A stretch of DNA of 59,140 nucleotides from Oscillospiraceae bacterium (GTDB taxonomy: Bacteria > Bacillota > Clostridia > Oscillospirales > CAG-272): positions 1 to 59,140 of the forward strand of contig SVRL01000009.1 in the NCBI GenBank assembly GCA_015064845.1. Direction: 5' to 3'. This document shows positions 25,142-33,683 of this stretch, in pieces. Position 1 is the first letter of the stretch; each line of letters begins with the position of its first letter. The notes beneath the pieces are model-generated. The model was not told where the DNA came from. It saw nothing but the letters and a program-made list of their open reading frames with translations, and did no database searches. The position numbers and the translations under genes are program-made.

Positions 25142-25365
25142 TATATAGGATATAAAATGAGAATAAAAAAGTGGCGAATCGCCGCTGATGGTTGCTCGCC
25201 TAACCAAATTTTTCTTGTATCTAAATAATGCAAACGGCGAGGTTTAAACTGCGCAATTCCCTATAATATAAAAACAGTAAAAGGAAATCGTGCAACAAAC
25301 GAAAAAACTGAAGTATTGACATAAAAATGAGATTCAAAAAATTTTAGAACAGAAAGGAAAGAATT

Positions 25366-27195
25366 ATGAACAGAAAAGTACCGAGAATTTCCAGACGCGC
25401 ATGGTTACTTGCGAAACAGAATCATATTGAGGTGTCGAATATTACTCCGACGGGACCGGATGGAAGAATTATTGAACGAGATATTTTTCGCGAGCTGGAA
25501 AAAAATTATTTAGCTGAACTGCCTGAAAAAACTGTTGATGAAATAGATGCGGAACCCGCGGAAACGTTGGCAAAATCAACGGAATTTGCCGATGTTACGG
25601 TACAGGAAAATATTGTGGAAACCTTCGCTGAAAAAATTCCGGAACTCGAATTGGCAGTGAAAGAAACCGCAGAATCGGAAGAAGTTGCGGAAGCCGAAGA
25701 AACGGTTGAAGAACCGGAAGAGCTTCCCGCAGAAGAAACATCGGTTGAAGAAACCGCAGAATCGGAAGAAGTTGCGGAGCCCGAAGAAACGGTTGAAGAA
25801 CCGGAAGAGCTTCCCGCAGAAGAAACATCGGTTGAGGAAACCGCAGAATCGGAAGAAGTTGCGGAAGCCGAAGAAACGGTTGAAGAACCGGAAGAGCTTC
25901 CCGTAGAAGAAACATCGGTTGAGGAAACCGCAGAATCGGAAGAAGTTGCGGAGCCTGAAGAAACGATTGAAGAACCGGAAGAGCTTCCCGCAGAAGAAAC
26001 ATCGGTTGAGGAAACCGCAGAATCGGAAGAAGTTGCGGAGCCTGAAGAAACGATTGAAGAACCGGAAGCGCTTCCCGTAGAAGAAACATCGGTTGAGGAA
26101 ACCGCAGAATCGGAAGAAGTTGCGGAGCCTGAAGAAACGATTGAAGAACCGGAAGAGCTTCCCGTAGAAGAAACATCGGTTGAGGAAACCGCAGAATCGG
26201 AAGAAGTTGCGGAAGCCGAAGAAACGGTTGAAGAACCGGAAGAGCTTCCTGTAGAAGAAACATCGGTTGAGGAAACCGCAGAATCGGTTACAGAAACGGA
26301 AGACGTACCTGTGGCAGAGCCTACCGAACCCGTAATCGAAGAAATATCGGAAACAGAAGACGAGCCCGAAATCGAAATTGAATGGATTGAAACGGAAGCA
26401 GAACAAACTGCTATCGTTGCGGCACCCATTAAAACCATCGCAAAGGATAACACTCAAAAAGAAACGGATTCCCAAGAAACCGAACAGGAAAAGGAAAAGT
26501 CCCGTTCGTACGGAACGGAAGCATACCGTCATACGGACGTTATCATTCCGAGAACCGAAAGCGCGCCGAACGGAAATCCCATTACCTTGACAATGTCTTT
26601 TGATGCAGGCGCGATTGTAAAACTGAATACTTTGATCAAAGAACACGGAGAAACGATGGGGTTGCCTCATATTACCATCAACGATATGATTTTGTTTGCG
26701 ACAGCGAAACTTTTGAAGAAGAACAAAGCACTCAACGCACATTTCCTCGGGGATAAGATCCGCTATTTTGACGGCGCACACCTTGGCTTTTCTGTGGATA
26801 CTGGTCACGGAATTGAAACTTTAACTGTTTTTGATGCGGACCGTCTGTCGCTTTCCTCTCTTGCCAAAATCACGGGCGCATTGATCCGCAGTGTAAGAGC
26901 GGGCGGTGTTTCTCCCGAAAAAAATAAACTTTGCGCTTCCTTTATGGTATCCAACCTTGGCACGTTGGGAGTAGAATCGTTTACTCCTGTGCTGAAAGAA
27001 CCGCAAACCGGAGTGCTCGGCGTTTGCGCATTGCAAAGAAGAATCAAGGAAGTGAACGGAAAGGATATTTCTTATTCCTGCATTCCGCTTTCACTGACTT
27101 TTGATCCGCGTGCATTGGATACAACGAGTGCGGCAGGATTTTTGAGAGAACTTTGCGTATCTCTTGAAAATTTTGAATTGCTTTTGATTAAATAA
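25366..27195 (+). CDS. E2-like (dihydrolipoyl acyltransferase fold) protein, catalytic residues lost, Glu-rich repeats
   Basis: 609 residues. Residues 5-40 (RISRRAWLLAKQNHIEV...GPDGRIIERDI) form a peripheral-subunit/E3-binding domain. No lipoyl domain precedes it. Residues 100-302 are seven near-identical 29-residue repeats rich in Glu (EETVEEPEELPAEETSVEE type), followed by a diverged copy and acidic linker. From ~400 the acyltransferase (CAT) fold is complete in length, with SNLGTLGVESFTPVLKEP. The active-site motif DHRxxDG, however, reads DPRALDT (580-586): the catalytic His is Pro and the Gly is Thr. AGAAAGGAAAGAATT precedes the ATG. It is probably a non-catalytic scaffold working with the next gene product. 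Confidence 0.8.
   Translation: MNRKVPRISRRAWLLAKQNHIEVSNITPTGPDGRIIERDIFRELEKNYLAELPEKTVDEIDAEPAETLAKSTEFADVTVQENIVETFAEKIPELELAVKETAESEEVAEAEETVEEPEELPAEETSVEETAESEEVAEPEETVEEPEELPAEETSVEETAESEEVAEAEETVEEPEELPVEETSVEETAESEEVAEPEETIEEPEELPAEETSVEETAESEEVAEPEETIEEPEALPVEETSVEETAESEEVAEPEETIEEPEELPVEETSVEETAESEEVAEAEETVEEPEELPVEETSVEETAESVTETEDVPVAEPTEPVIEEISETEDEPEIEIEWIETEAEQTAIVAAPIKTIAKDNTQKETDSQETEQEKEKSRSYGTEAYRHTDVIIPRTESAPNGNPITLTMSFDAGAIVKLNTLIKEHGETMGLPHITINDMILFATAKLLKKNKALNAHFLGDKIRYFDGAHLGFSVDTGHGIETLTVFDADRLSLSSLAKITGALIRSVRAGGVSPEKNKLCASFMVSNLGTLGVESFTPVLKEPQTGVLGVCALQRRIKEVNGKDISYSCIPLSLTFDPRALDTTSAAGFLRELCVSLENFELLLIK
25663..26271 (+). repeat. Seven in-frame 87-bp tandem repeats inside the E2-like gene
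   Basis: Copies start at 25663, 25750, 25837, 25924, 26011, 26098 and 26185, exactly 87 bp apart, with a partial eighth copy at 26272 (GAAACCGCAGAATCGG). Differences are mostly single bases (GCC/CCT, GTT/ATT, GCA/GTA), so the array expanded recently and is likely to vary in number between strains. Confidence 0.9.
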
Positions 27196-27277
27196 GAAAT
27201 AGTACAGGAATGATAGAAGAATATGAGGTCTTTTTTGATATTTTCAAAGCAGACCTCAGGAAAGGATTGATTGTTAT

Positions 27278-29527
27278 ATGTCCGGTTATTTGGGTACGGA
27301 AATCAAAAGAAATACGGCAAATATCGCGGTTCGTTTCCGCGAGATTCCCATTTGTGCTTACCATCTTTCGATTTCCGAAGAAAAAAGGATTTACACGACC
27401 AGAGATTTTTTAAGGATCTATCGAGATATGATTGTGGTCCGTGAATTTGAGACCATGCTGCTATCCTTGAAAACAAGAGGAAGCTACCGTGGTGTTTCTT
27501 ATCCCCTGAAAAAATCGATTGTGACGGATATCGGAAGGGAAGCAATCTCTGTCGGAGAAGCTTACTGCGCAAGCCCTGCGGACGATATGTTTTCTTCCGA
27601 TAAAAATATCGGCGATCTGATTGCAAAAGGACTTTCTGCCATTGAAAAAATGACAGATGAAGAACTTGCTCAAATCATGCGCGGACATCAAGAAGGCTCG
27701 GTATTATTACCCTTGGCAGAGGTAACGGATAAACGTGCAAGTGTGAAGGATGTGGCGTTGGATTTTCTGCTTTACGGTCTTTTATCTGAAATCTTTAACA
27801 AAATTACAGGATTTTGTCGCGGTTTGTGCGGAAGCCGAAACGTATATTTTATCCCGTTTGGCTTTTATCCCTGCAACATGACCGAATCGGATTCGGCTGG
27901 ATTGGCACTCGGCGCGGCTTTGTATCATAAAAATTGCGGATCGAACGGATGCGCGGTTGCCAATATGAGCGCGGATGCTGTTTGCGATGGATATGTGTGG
28001 GAAACGTTTTGTCTTGCGAGTTCGGGTATATTTCGTACGCAAAAGAGTTTAGGACTTCCTGCGTTGTTCGTTTTGAACAGAAGACGCGATGTGGATGAAA
28101 CCGAATCGTCCGTCCGCAAAAGCGCGGCGCGTATTTGTGCGGGACTCGGAACGGAAATGATGTATGCGGAAACGGTAAACGGAAGTGATCCCCTCGCTGT
28201 TATCGATGCCGTATCCCGAAAGAAAGAGATTCTGAAACGCGGAGAAGGAGCGGCGCTTTTGGAAATGGTTTTCGATGATTTGCAGGAAACGCCGAACGGC
28301 GCCGATCCCGTAAAGATTTACCGCGAAAAATTGATTCGAGGCGGCATCATCGGCACATCTGAATTGAAAGCCCTGGAAGAGCATATTGCGGAGCGTATGG
28401 CTAAAATTTGCAGACTTGCCGCAGATGATGAAAAATCTCCGCCCGCGCGTGTTGTTTGTGAAGATTCCGCCATATTTGAGAATATGGACGGAGAGAAGCG
28501 TACTGTCCGCAAAATTATGCCCGAAGTTAAAATCCCGAAAAATACGTGCAGTCGTTTACAGGAAATCCGGAAAAAACGAGACGCTTCGTCCGAAAACGAA
28601 AATTCATATCAAATTGAAGATGCCGTTTTTGAATCTGTTTTAGATAGAATGTATCGCGATCCCGATTTTGCGGTGTTTGGCATGACGGCAAAAGACGAAA
28701 CGTTGGCAGGACTTGCCGAGGCGGTTGATGCTAATCGTTTTTTTCGTATTTCCACTTCCGGAACAACGCTTATTTCCTGTGCGCTCGGCTATACGTTGAA
28801 AGGCGGAAGCGCGTTGGTTTCTTTGGATGGCGCACAAACGGCGATATCGGCTGTCAATATTCTGATTCGACAGATTTCGGCATGGCGTTTGTGCAGCGAG
28901 GGAAGACTTTCGATTCCTTTGGTTGTACGTGTGCCGCTTGAAAATAGCTTTTCGGCGGAATCGTTTTTGTCTGCTGTGGCTTCTGTCCCTGCTCTGAAAG
29001 TTGTGCATCCGGCAACGCCTTATGATGCAAAGGGAGTGATGGAGAGTGCTTTGAATGGAGCAACTCCGGTAATCTTCCTGGAATCGAAAGGTCTTGGCAA
29101 TATCGGAGAAAGTTGTGAGGAAAACGGTGTTCCGCAGACGGCATATACTTTGCCCATCGGAAAACCTTCTTTGAAAAAAGAAGGAAAAGATATCACGATA
29201 CTGACGGTTGGCGCGGCGCTCTGCTCCGCAATGAAAGCCACGGCGCTTTTATTAGAACCATATGGCGTTGAAGCGGAAATTATCAGTGCACGGACACTGA
29301 TTCCTTTTGATTGCGAACCTGTTCTCAGGTCTGTTGAAAAAACGGGCAAACTTCTGATTGTAGGCGAGGGTTCTGAACGAGGTTCCTTTATGAGCAGTCT
29401 TGCGGCGGAATTCGGAGAGCTTGCTTTTGACTATTTGGATGCTCCCGTGGTTGTGGCGAGCGCGAATGACGAAACGGAAATTATCCGTGTAATTCACAAC
29501 AAGATCATCCCCTTGGATGGAATGTAA
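27278..29527 (+). CDS. Fused E1 alpha/beta-like (2-oxoacid dehydrogenase fold) protein with degenerate TPP site
   Basis: 749 residues, start ATG 27278 with AGGAAAGGA 12 bases upstream. Residues ~40-370 follow E1 alpha (TRDFLRIYRDMIVVREFETML; LGAALYHKNC), ~440-749 follow E1 beta (DAVFESVLDRMYRDPDFAVFG; VKVVHPATPYDAKGVM-like; GAALCSAMKATALLLEPYGVEAEIISARTLIPFD). The GDG-N motif that binds TPP-Mg is NMSADAVCDG...FVLNR, so the Gly-Asp-Gly and the distal Asn are gone. In the beta half, GEDV is GMTA and TPxxE is STSGT, removing the catalytic Glu. The protein should fold but not decarboxylate. It is 82 bases behind the E2-like gene, which is also degenerate. Confidence 0.78.
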   Translation: MSGYLGTEIKRNTANIAVRFREIPICAYHLSISEEKRIYTTRDFLRIYRDMIVVREFETMLLSLKTRGSYRGVSYPLKKSIVTDIGREAISVGEAYCASPADDMFSSDKNIGDLIAKGLSAIEKMTDEELAQIMRGHQEGSVLLPLAEVTDKRASVKDVALDFLLYGLLSEIFNKITGFCRGLCGSRNVYFIPFGFYPCNMTESDSAGLALGAALYHKNCGSNGCAVANMSADAVCDGYVWETFCLASSGIFRTQKSLGLPALFVLNRRRDVDETESSVRKSAARICAGLGTEMMYAETVNGSDPLAVIDAVSRKKEILKRGEGAALLEMVFDDLQETPNGADPVKIYREKLIRGGIIGTSELKALEEHIAERMAKICRLAADDEKSPPARVVCEDSAIFENMDGEKRTVRKIMPEVKIPKNTCSRLQEIRKKRDASSENENSYQIEDAVFESVLDRMYRDPDFAVFGMTAKDETLAGLAEAVDANRFFRISTSGTTLISCALGYTLKGGSALVSLDGAQTAISAVNILIRQISAWRLCSEGRLSIPLVVRVPLENSFSAESFLSAVASVPALKVVHPATPYDAKGVMESALNGATPVIFLESKGLGNIGESCEENGVPQTAYTLPIGKPSLKKEGKDITILTVGAALCSAMKATALLLEPYGVEAEIISARTLIPFDCEPVLRSVEKTGKLLIVGEGSERGSFMSSLAAEFGELAFDYLDAPVVVASANDETEIIRVIHNKIIPLDGM

Positions 29528-29577
29528 AAAGTTCTAAAATTATATATTTGACGATAAAATTCGGAGGTAATATTATC

Positions 29578-31383
29578 ATGACAAACGAAAGAAAAGATAT
29601 TGAAGCCCGTTATAAATGGGATCTTTCCGTGATTTATCCGAGCGAAACGGAATTTTATGCGGACTATGCAAAAGCGGAAAAATCCATCAAGGCTTTTTCC
29701 AAATATGAATCCATTATGTGCAACAGCGCAAAGGATCTTTACAATACTTTGAAAAGTCTGACAGATCTGGAAGCTTTGATTGATAAGCTTTTCCACTATG
29801 CTTCGTTGAATTTTTCTGTTGAAACCTCAAATAACGCATATCAGGGATTGAATGCAAAGGTGCGTAATCTTGCTATTGAAGCAGGAACGGCAACGTGGTT
29901 TGTGGAGCCCTATATGCTTCGCATTGAAGAGGAAACGATGAAAACATGGATTTCCGAATATAAAAGACTTGGTACTTTCCGCCGTATGATCGAAAAGATT
30001 ATGCGCAGAAAGAATCATACGCTTTCAGATGAATGCGAAAAGCTGATGGCAAAAATGGAAAATTGTATCGGTGTTCCGAATGAGGTTCGCAATATTTTTG
30101 TGAACTCTGATATGCGTTTCGGAAAAATCAAGGATGAAAACGGAAACAGTGTGGAACTGACGGATGCAAGTTATGCGACCTATTTGATGAGCGGAGACCG
30201 CAAAGTGCGTAAAGCGGCATTCACAACCCTTTACAAAACTTACGAGCAGTTTGGCAATACTTTCGGAACTATGATGAATGCCAAAGTAAAAGAAAACGCA
30301 ACGCTTGCAAAAGTTCAGAATTTTGAAGATGCTTTGACCGCTTCAACCTACAAGGATGAAGTTACTCCCGAAATTTATAACAATCTTATCAATTCCGTCA
30401 ATTGCTCGCTTTCTGTTCTTTATGATTATTACGCGCTCAAAAAAGAAGTTCTCGGGCTGAAAGAATTGCATCTCTATGATATCTATGCTTCTTTGGTCGG
30501 TGAGCTTGATCGCAAATATACTTATGAAGAAGCAGTGGAAGAAGTTTTGAATACGGTTGGTGTTTACGGTAAAGAATATGCCGAAGCTTTGCGTGCGGGT
30601 CTGACAGAGAAGGGATGGGTTGACGTTTATCCATGCAGAGGTAAAAGAGGGGGCGCCTTCAGCTCGGGAGGTCCTTCAACAGAACCGTATATTCTTTTGA
30701 ACTTTACGGGTACGTTTGATAATGTATCTACGCTTGCGCATGAAGCGGGACATTCCATGCACACATGGTTCTCTACACATTACAACAAACCGCACAATTC
30801 CGCTTATACAATTTTCGTTGCAGAAGTGGCTTCCACCGTTAATGAACTTTTGCTTCTCCACCGCAAATTGAACGAATGTGAAAGTGATGATGAAAAGCTT
30901 TATATTCTGGATCAGATCATGGAAACGTATAAAGGTACGCTTTACCGCCAGACCATGTTTGCGGAATTCGAAAAGGATATCCATATGCTTTGTGAAAAAG
31001 GAGAACCTTTGACGGCAGACCTTCTGAGCGCCAAATATTACGATCTGGTAAAACGCTATTTCGGTAATGACGTCGTTTGCGATCCTCAGATCGCTTTTGA
31101 ATGGATGCGTATTCCGCATTTCTATATGAATTTCTACGTATATAAATATGCAACCTGTATTTCCGCAGCTTCCGCTATCGTGAAACGCATTGAAACGGAA
31201 GGCGCATCTTACGTGAAGAAATATATCGATTTCTTGAAATGCGGCGATTCTTGCTCTCCGTTGGAAAGTCTTCTTGTTGCGGGCATTGATATGACAAAAC
31301 CCGAAGTCGTAACCGATGCCATCGATGATTTTGCAAATGCCATCGCGCAGTTCAGAGAAATTTATTCCAAGAAAAAGAAATAA
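29578..31383 (+). CDS. pepF: Oligoendopeptidase F (M3 metallopeptidase)
   Basis: 601 residues from ATG 29578, behind CGGAGGTAATATTATC. The zinc site is STLAHEAGHSMHTWFS (HExxH), with the downstream Glu region FVAEVASTVNELLL. The N-terminal PepF domain (ARYKWDLSVIYPSETEF... YASLNFSVETSNNAY) is present, and length matches the family's ~600 residues. It digests short peptides in the cytoplasm, helping peptide turnover and nutrition. It is followed by a strong terminator. The 50-base gap after the E1-like gene makes co-transcription possible, but a functional link is not evident. Confidence 0.92.
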   Translation: MTNERKDIEARYKWDLSVIYPSETEFYADYAKAEKSIKAFSKYESIMCNSAKDLYNTLKSLTDLEALIDKLFHYASLNFSVETSNNAYQGLNAKVRNLAIEAGTATWFVEPYMLRIEEETMKTWISEYKRLGTFRRMIEKIMRRKNHTLSDECEKLMAKMENCIGVPNEVRNIFVNSDMRFGKIKDENGNSVELTDASYATYLMSGDRKVRKAAFTTLYKTYEQFGNTFGTMMNAKVKENATLAKVQNFEDALTASTYKDEVTPEIYNNLINSVNCSLSVLYDYYALKKEVLGLKELHLYDIYASLVGELDRKYTYEEAVEEVLNTVGVYGKEYAEALRAGLTEKGWVDVYPCRGKRGGAFSSGGPSTEPYILLNFTGTFDNVSTLAHEAGHSMHTWFSTHYNKPHNSAYTIFVAEVASTVNELLLLHRKLNECESDDEKLYILDQIMETYKGTLYRQTMFAEFEKDIHMLCEKGEPLTADLLSAKYYDLVKRYFGNDVVCDPQIAFEWMRIPHFYMNFYVYKYATCISAASAIVKRIETEGASYVKKYIDFLKCGDSCSPLESLLVAGIDMTKPEVVTDAIDDFANAIAQFREIYSKKKK

Positions 31384-31408
31384 AATTCAAATTATCAAAA
31401 AACATGTT

Positions 31409-31453
31409 GAAAAAGTTGTATTTTAGAGTCTGAGATACAGCTTTTTCTTTTTT
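31409..31453 (+). terminator. Intrinsic terminator after pepF
   Basis: Stem GAAAAAGTTGTA (31409-31420) / TACAGCTTTTTC (31436-31447) with one wobble, then TTTTTT (31448-31453). Confidence 0.85.
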
Positions 31454-31481
31454 AAATTGCCGGATAAAAGGGCTTTAAAAA

Positions 31482-31507
31482 TTAACGTGAGTTCGATGGA
31501 AAGATAA
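31482..31507. repeat. 26-bp dispersed repeat, copy 1
   Basis: This sequence (starts TTAACGTGAGTTCGA, ends TGGAAAGATAA) is identical over 26 bases to 58973-58998. Both copies lie in the same orientation just after an intrinsic terminator. The rest of 31508-31693 holds AT-rich spacer and no gene. Confidence 0.85.
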
Positions 31508-31693
31508 CTTTTGAACCAAACAGAAAAGCAACGCTGTTGTTTTGAAAATTTCGTATGAATCTATTGCAATATCGAACAAAAAGTAATATAATAAAGACAA
31601 TATGAACAGAGAGGAATGAAAAAAATGTAATCACTCAGTTTGGGCAGAAAGCCCTAATTCTATTTATAATCGTAAAAACAGGAAGTGATAAAA

Positions 31694-32488
31694 ATGAGTG
31701 AAAGAATTTTAAAATACCCGAGAACCAGACATTTGCAAGGTTCAAGATTACAGGCGGGAGATGAGGATCTGAGTCAGATTCCGTTTTCGGAGATTCTCGG
31801 GAAACATATCGTTATTGAGGAAAAGATCGACGGCGCCAATTCCGCGATTTCTTTTGATGAAGACGGAAACCTTCTTCTGCAAAGCAGAGGACATTATCTG
31901 AGAGGCGGTTATCAGGAACGCCACTACAATTTGATGAAACAATGGGCAAATGCAAACAGTGAAATTCTCTATGAGGCGCTTGAAAGCAGGTATATTATGT
32001 ACGGAGAATGGATGTATGCCAAGCATACCGTTTTTTACGATGCATTGCCCGATTATTTTATGGAATTTGATATTTTTGATCGGGAAAAAGGCGTTTTTCT
32101 GGATACCGAATCCCGTCGGAAGATTACAGAACCCATGCAGATCATTTTTTCCGTGCCCGTTCTGGCTTCGGGTGTGTTCCGTACGAAGGAAAGTATTCTG
32201 AATTATATGGGGAATTCTCGGTATATCACGGAAAATCATATCGAAACGCTGAAAGCTTTGGCGGAAAAACAAAAATTGGATGTGGAAAGACAGGTTAGGG
32301 AAACCGATCCGTCTTTGACCATGGAAGGACTTTATATCAAAGTGGAAGAGGACGGTATCGTTAAGGACCGTATGAAATATGTCCGAAATTCGTTTTATCA
32401 ATGCTTGAATGAATCGGGAAGCCATTGGCAGCAAAGACCGATCATTCCGAATCAGCTTGCAAAGAAGAACGGAGATGAAAGGGAATGA
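31694..32488 (+). CDS. RNA ligase, Rnl5/DraRnl-like
   Basis: 264 residues from ATG 31694 (AGGAAG 8 bases upstream). The nucleotidyltransferase motif I is VIEEKIDGANSAISF, with Lys44 as the site of AMP attachment. Further motifs are LLLQSRGHYL (motif Ia/III region), YIMYGEWMYAKHTVFY (motif III, GEW), SLTMEGLYIKVEEDG (motif IV, EGLYIK) and VKDRMKYVR (motif V). It uses ATP to seal 3'-OH/5'-phosphate nicks in RNA. The order of genes (ligase then HD-Pnk, 4-base overlap) matches the Deinococcus radiodurans DraRnl/DRB0098 pair, a known nucleic-acid repair arrangement. Confidence 0.85.
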   Translation: MSERILKYPRTRHLQGSRLQAGDEDLSQIPFSEILGKHIVIEEKIDGANSAISFDEDGNLLLQSRGHYLRGGYQERHYNLMKQWANANSEILYEALESRYIMYGEWMYAKHTVFYDALPDYFMEFDIFDREKGVFLDTESRRKITEPMQIIFSVPVLASGVFRTKESILNYMGNSRYITENHIETLKALAEKQKLDVERQVRETDPSLTMEGLYIKVEEDGIVKDRMKYVRNSFYQCLNESGSHWQQRPIIPNQLAKKNGDERE

Positions 32489-33657
32489 AAAACAAAGAAG
32501 CCGAAAAAATTCTCCGTTTGATTCCGACTTCGGGAGAAAAAATCGAATGGGCTGCATTTGAAAATACGGTTATGCGACCGATTTTTTCGGAAATGGCCCG
32601 TACGGAGCAGAATCCCGTATATCACGGCGAAATCGACGTTCTTTCTCATACGAAAATGGTTTGCGAGGCATTGATTCGTGAGTCCGAATATCAAAACGGA
32701 AATAAAAAAGAAAAAACAGCGCTGTTTTTGGCGGCGCTGTTTCACGATATCGGTAAAATCAAATGTACGTTTTTGGACGAGGGTATATACCGTTCGCCCA
32801 ATCATGCGAGGATCGGCTCTGTCATTACGAGAGAGATCCTTTGGCGTGATTTTGGTTTTTGCGGAAATGAGGATGTGAGAGAGCTGAGAGAAACGGTGTG
32901 TCAGCTTGTCCGGTATCATTCTTTTCCTCCGTATGCGATGAGTGATGCGGATGCCGAGCGGAAGATTTTGAAAATTTCCTCCAACGGTGAACTGATCCGA
33001 AGTTTTTCTTTTTCTCAGCTCCTGCTTTTGGAAAAAGCAGATATTTTGGGCAGGATCGCTGAGGATACCGAGGAAAGTCTGGAAAAACTCGCGTACTGTC
33101 GTATGTTGGCTGATGAAATCGGATGTACGGAAAAAACGTTTCCTTTTGCGGATACATTTTCCGAAAGAGCGTATTTTAAGGGCAAAACCGAATGGAAAGA
33201 GCAGTCGCTTTTCAGCGATGCGTGGGGAGAGGTAATCTTGCTTTCGGGCTTGCCCGGAACGGGAAAAGATACGTGGATTTCAAAGAATTTTCCCGAATTA
33301 TCCATAGTTTCTCTTGATGATATCCGCAAAAAACTCGGTATTTTGCCTAAGGAAAATCAAGGCAGAGTGATTGCCGCCGGATATGAAGCGGCAAAAGAGC
33401 TTTTGAGAAAAAAGCAACCATTTATTTGGAATGCAACCAATATCACCTCGAAAATGCGAGGCGCATTGATCTCGCTTTTTGAAGATTACGGCGCTTCCGT
33501 CAAAACCGTTTTTTTGGAAACGGAATGGGAGGAGCAATTGCGAAGAAATGCGGAAAGGGAAGCTCGTGTTCCCGTTTCCGCCATCGAAAGAATGCTCGGA
33601 AAACTTGAACTTCCCGAACGCTTTGAAAGCGAACGGGTCGTTTGGGAGATCGTATAA
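32485..33657 (+). CDS. HD-domain phosphohydrolase fused to polynucleotide kinase (HD-Pnk)
   Basis: 390 residues. The N-terminal HD domain (about 30-215) has DVLSHTKMVCEALI (first His), LFHDIGKIK (HD at 87-88), PNHARIGSVITREIL and VRYHSFPP. The C-terminal P-loop kinase (from ~248) has ILLSGLPGTGKDTWISKNFP (P-loop 255-262), IVSLDDIRKKLG, IWNATNITSKMRG (phosphate-acceptor/R motif) and VFLETEWEEQLRRNAERE. By analogy with DRB0098, the HD part removes 2',3'-cyclic or 3' phosphates and the kinase adds 5' phosphate, preparing ends for the ligase encoded just upstream (ATGA overlap). The pair would repair RNAs cut by ribotoxins or phage defence nucleases. Confidence 0.85.
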   Translation: MKNKEAEKILRLIPTSGEKIEWAAFENTVMRPIFSEMARTEQNPVYHGEIDVLSHTKMVCEALIRESEYQNGNKKEKTALFLAALFHDIGKIKCTFLDEGIYRSPNHARIGSVITREILWRDFGFCGNEDVRELRETVCQLVRYHSFPPYAMSDADAERKILKISSNGELIRSFSFSQLLLLEKADILGRIAEDTEESLEKLAYCRMLADEIGCTEKTFPFADTFSERAYFKGKTEWKEQSLFSDAWGEVILLSGLPGTGKDTWISKNFPELSIVSLDDIRKKLGILPKENQGRVIAAGYEAAKELLRKKQPFIWNATNITSKMRGALISLFEDYGASVKTVFLETEWEEQLRRNAEREARVPVSAIERMLGKLELPERFESERVVWEIV

Positions 33658-33683
33658 AAAATACATCTAAGGAGAATATAAAA

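Noticed and set aside
25506..26808. Several long minus-strand frames (Ser/Asp- or Phe/Arg-rich)
   Set aside because: They are antisense reflections of the Glu-rich repeats of the E2-like gene.
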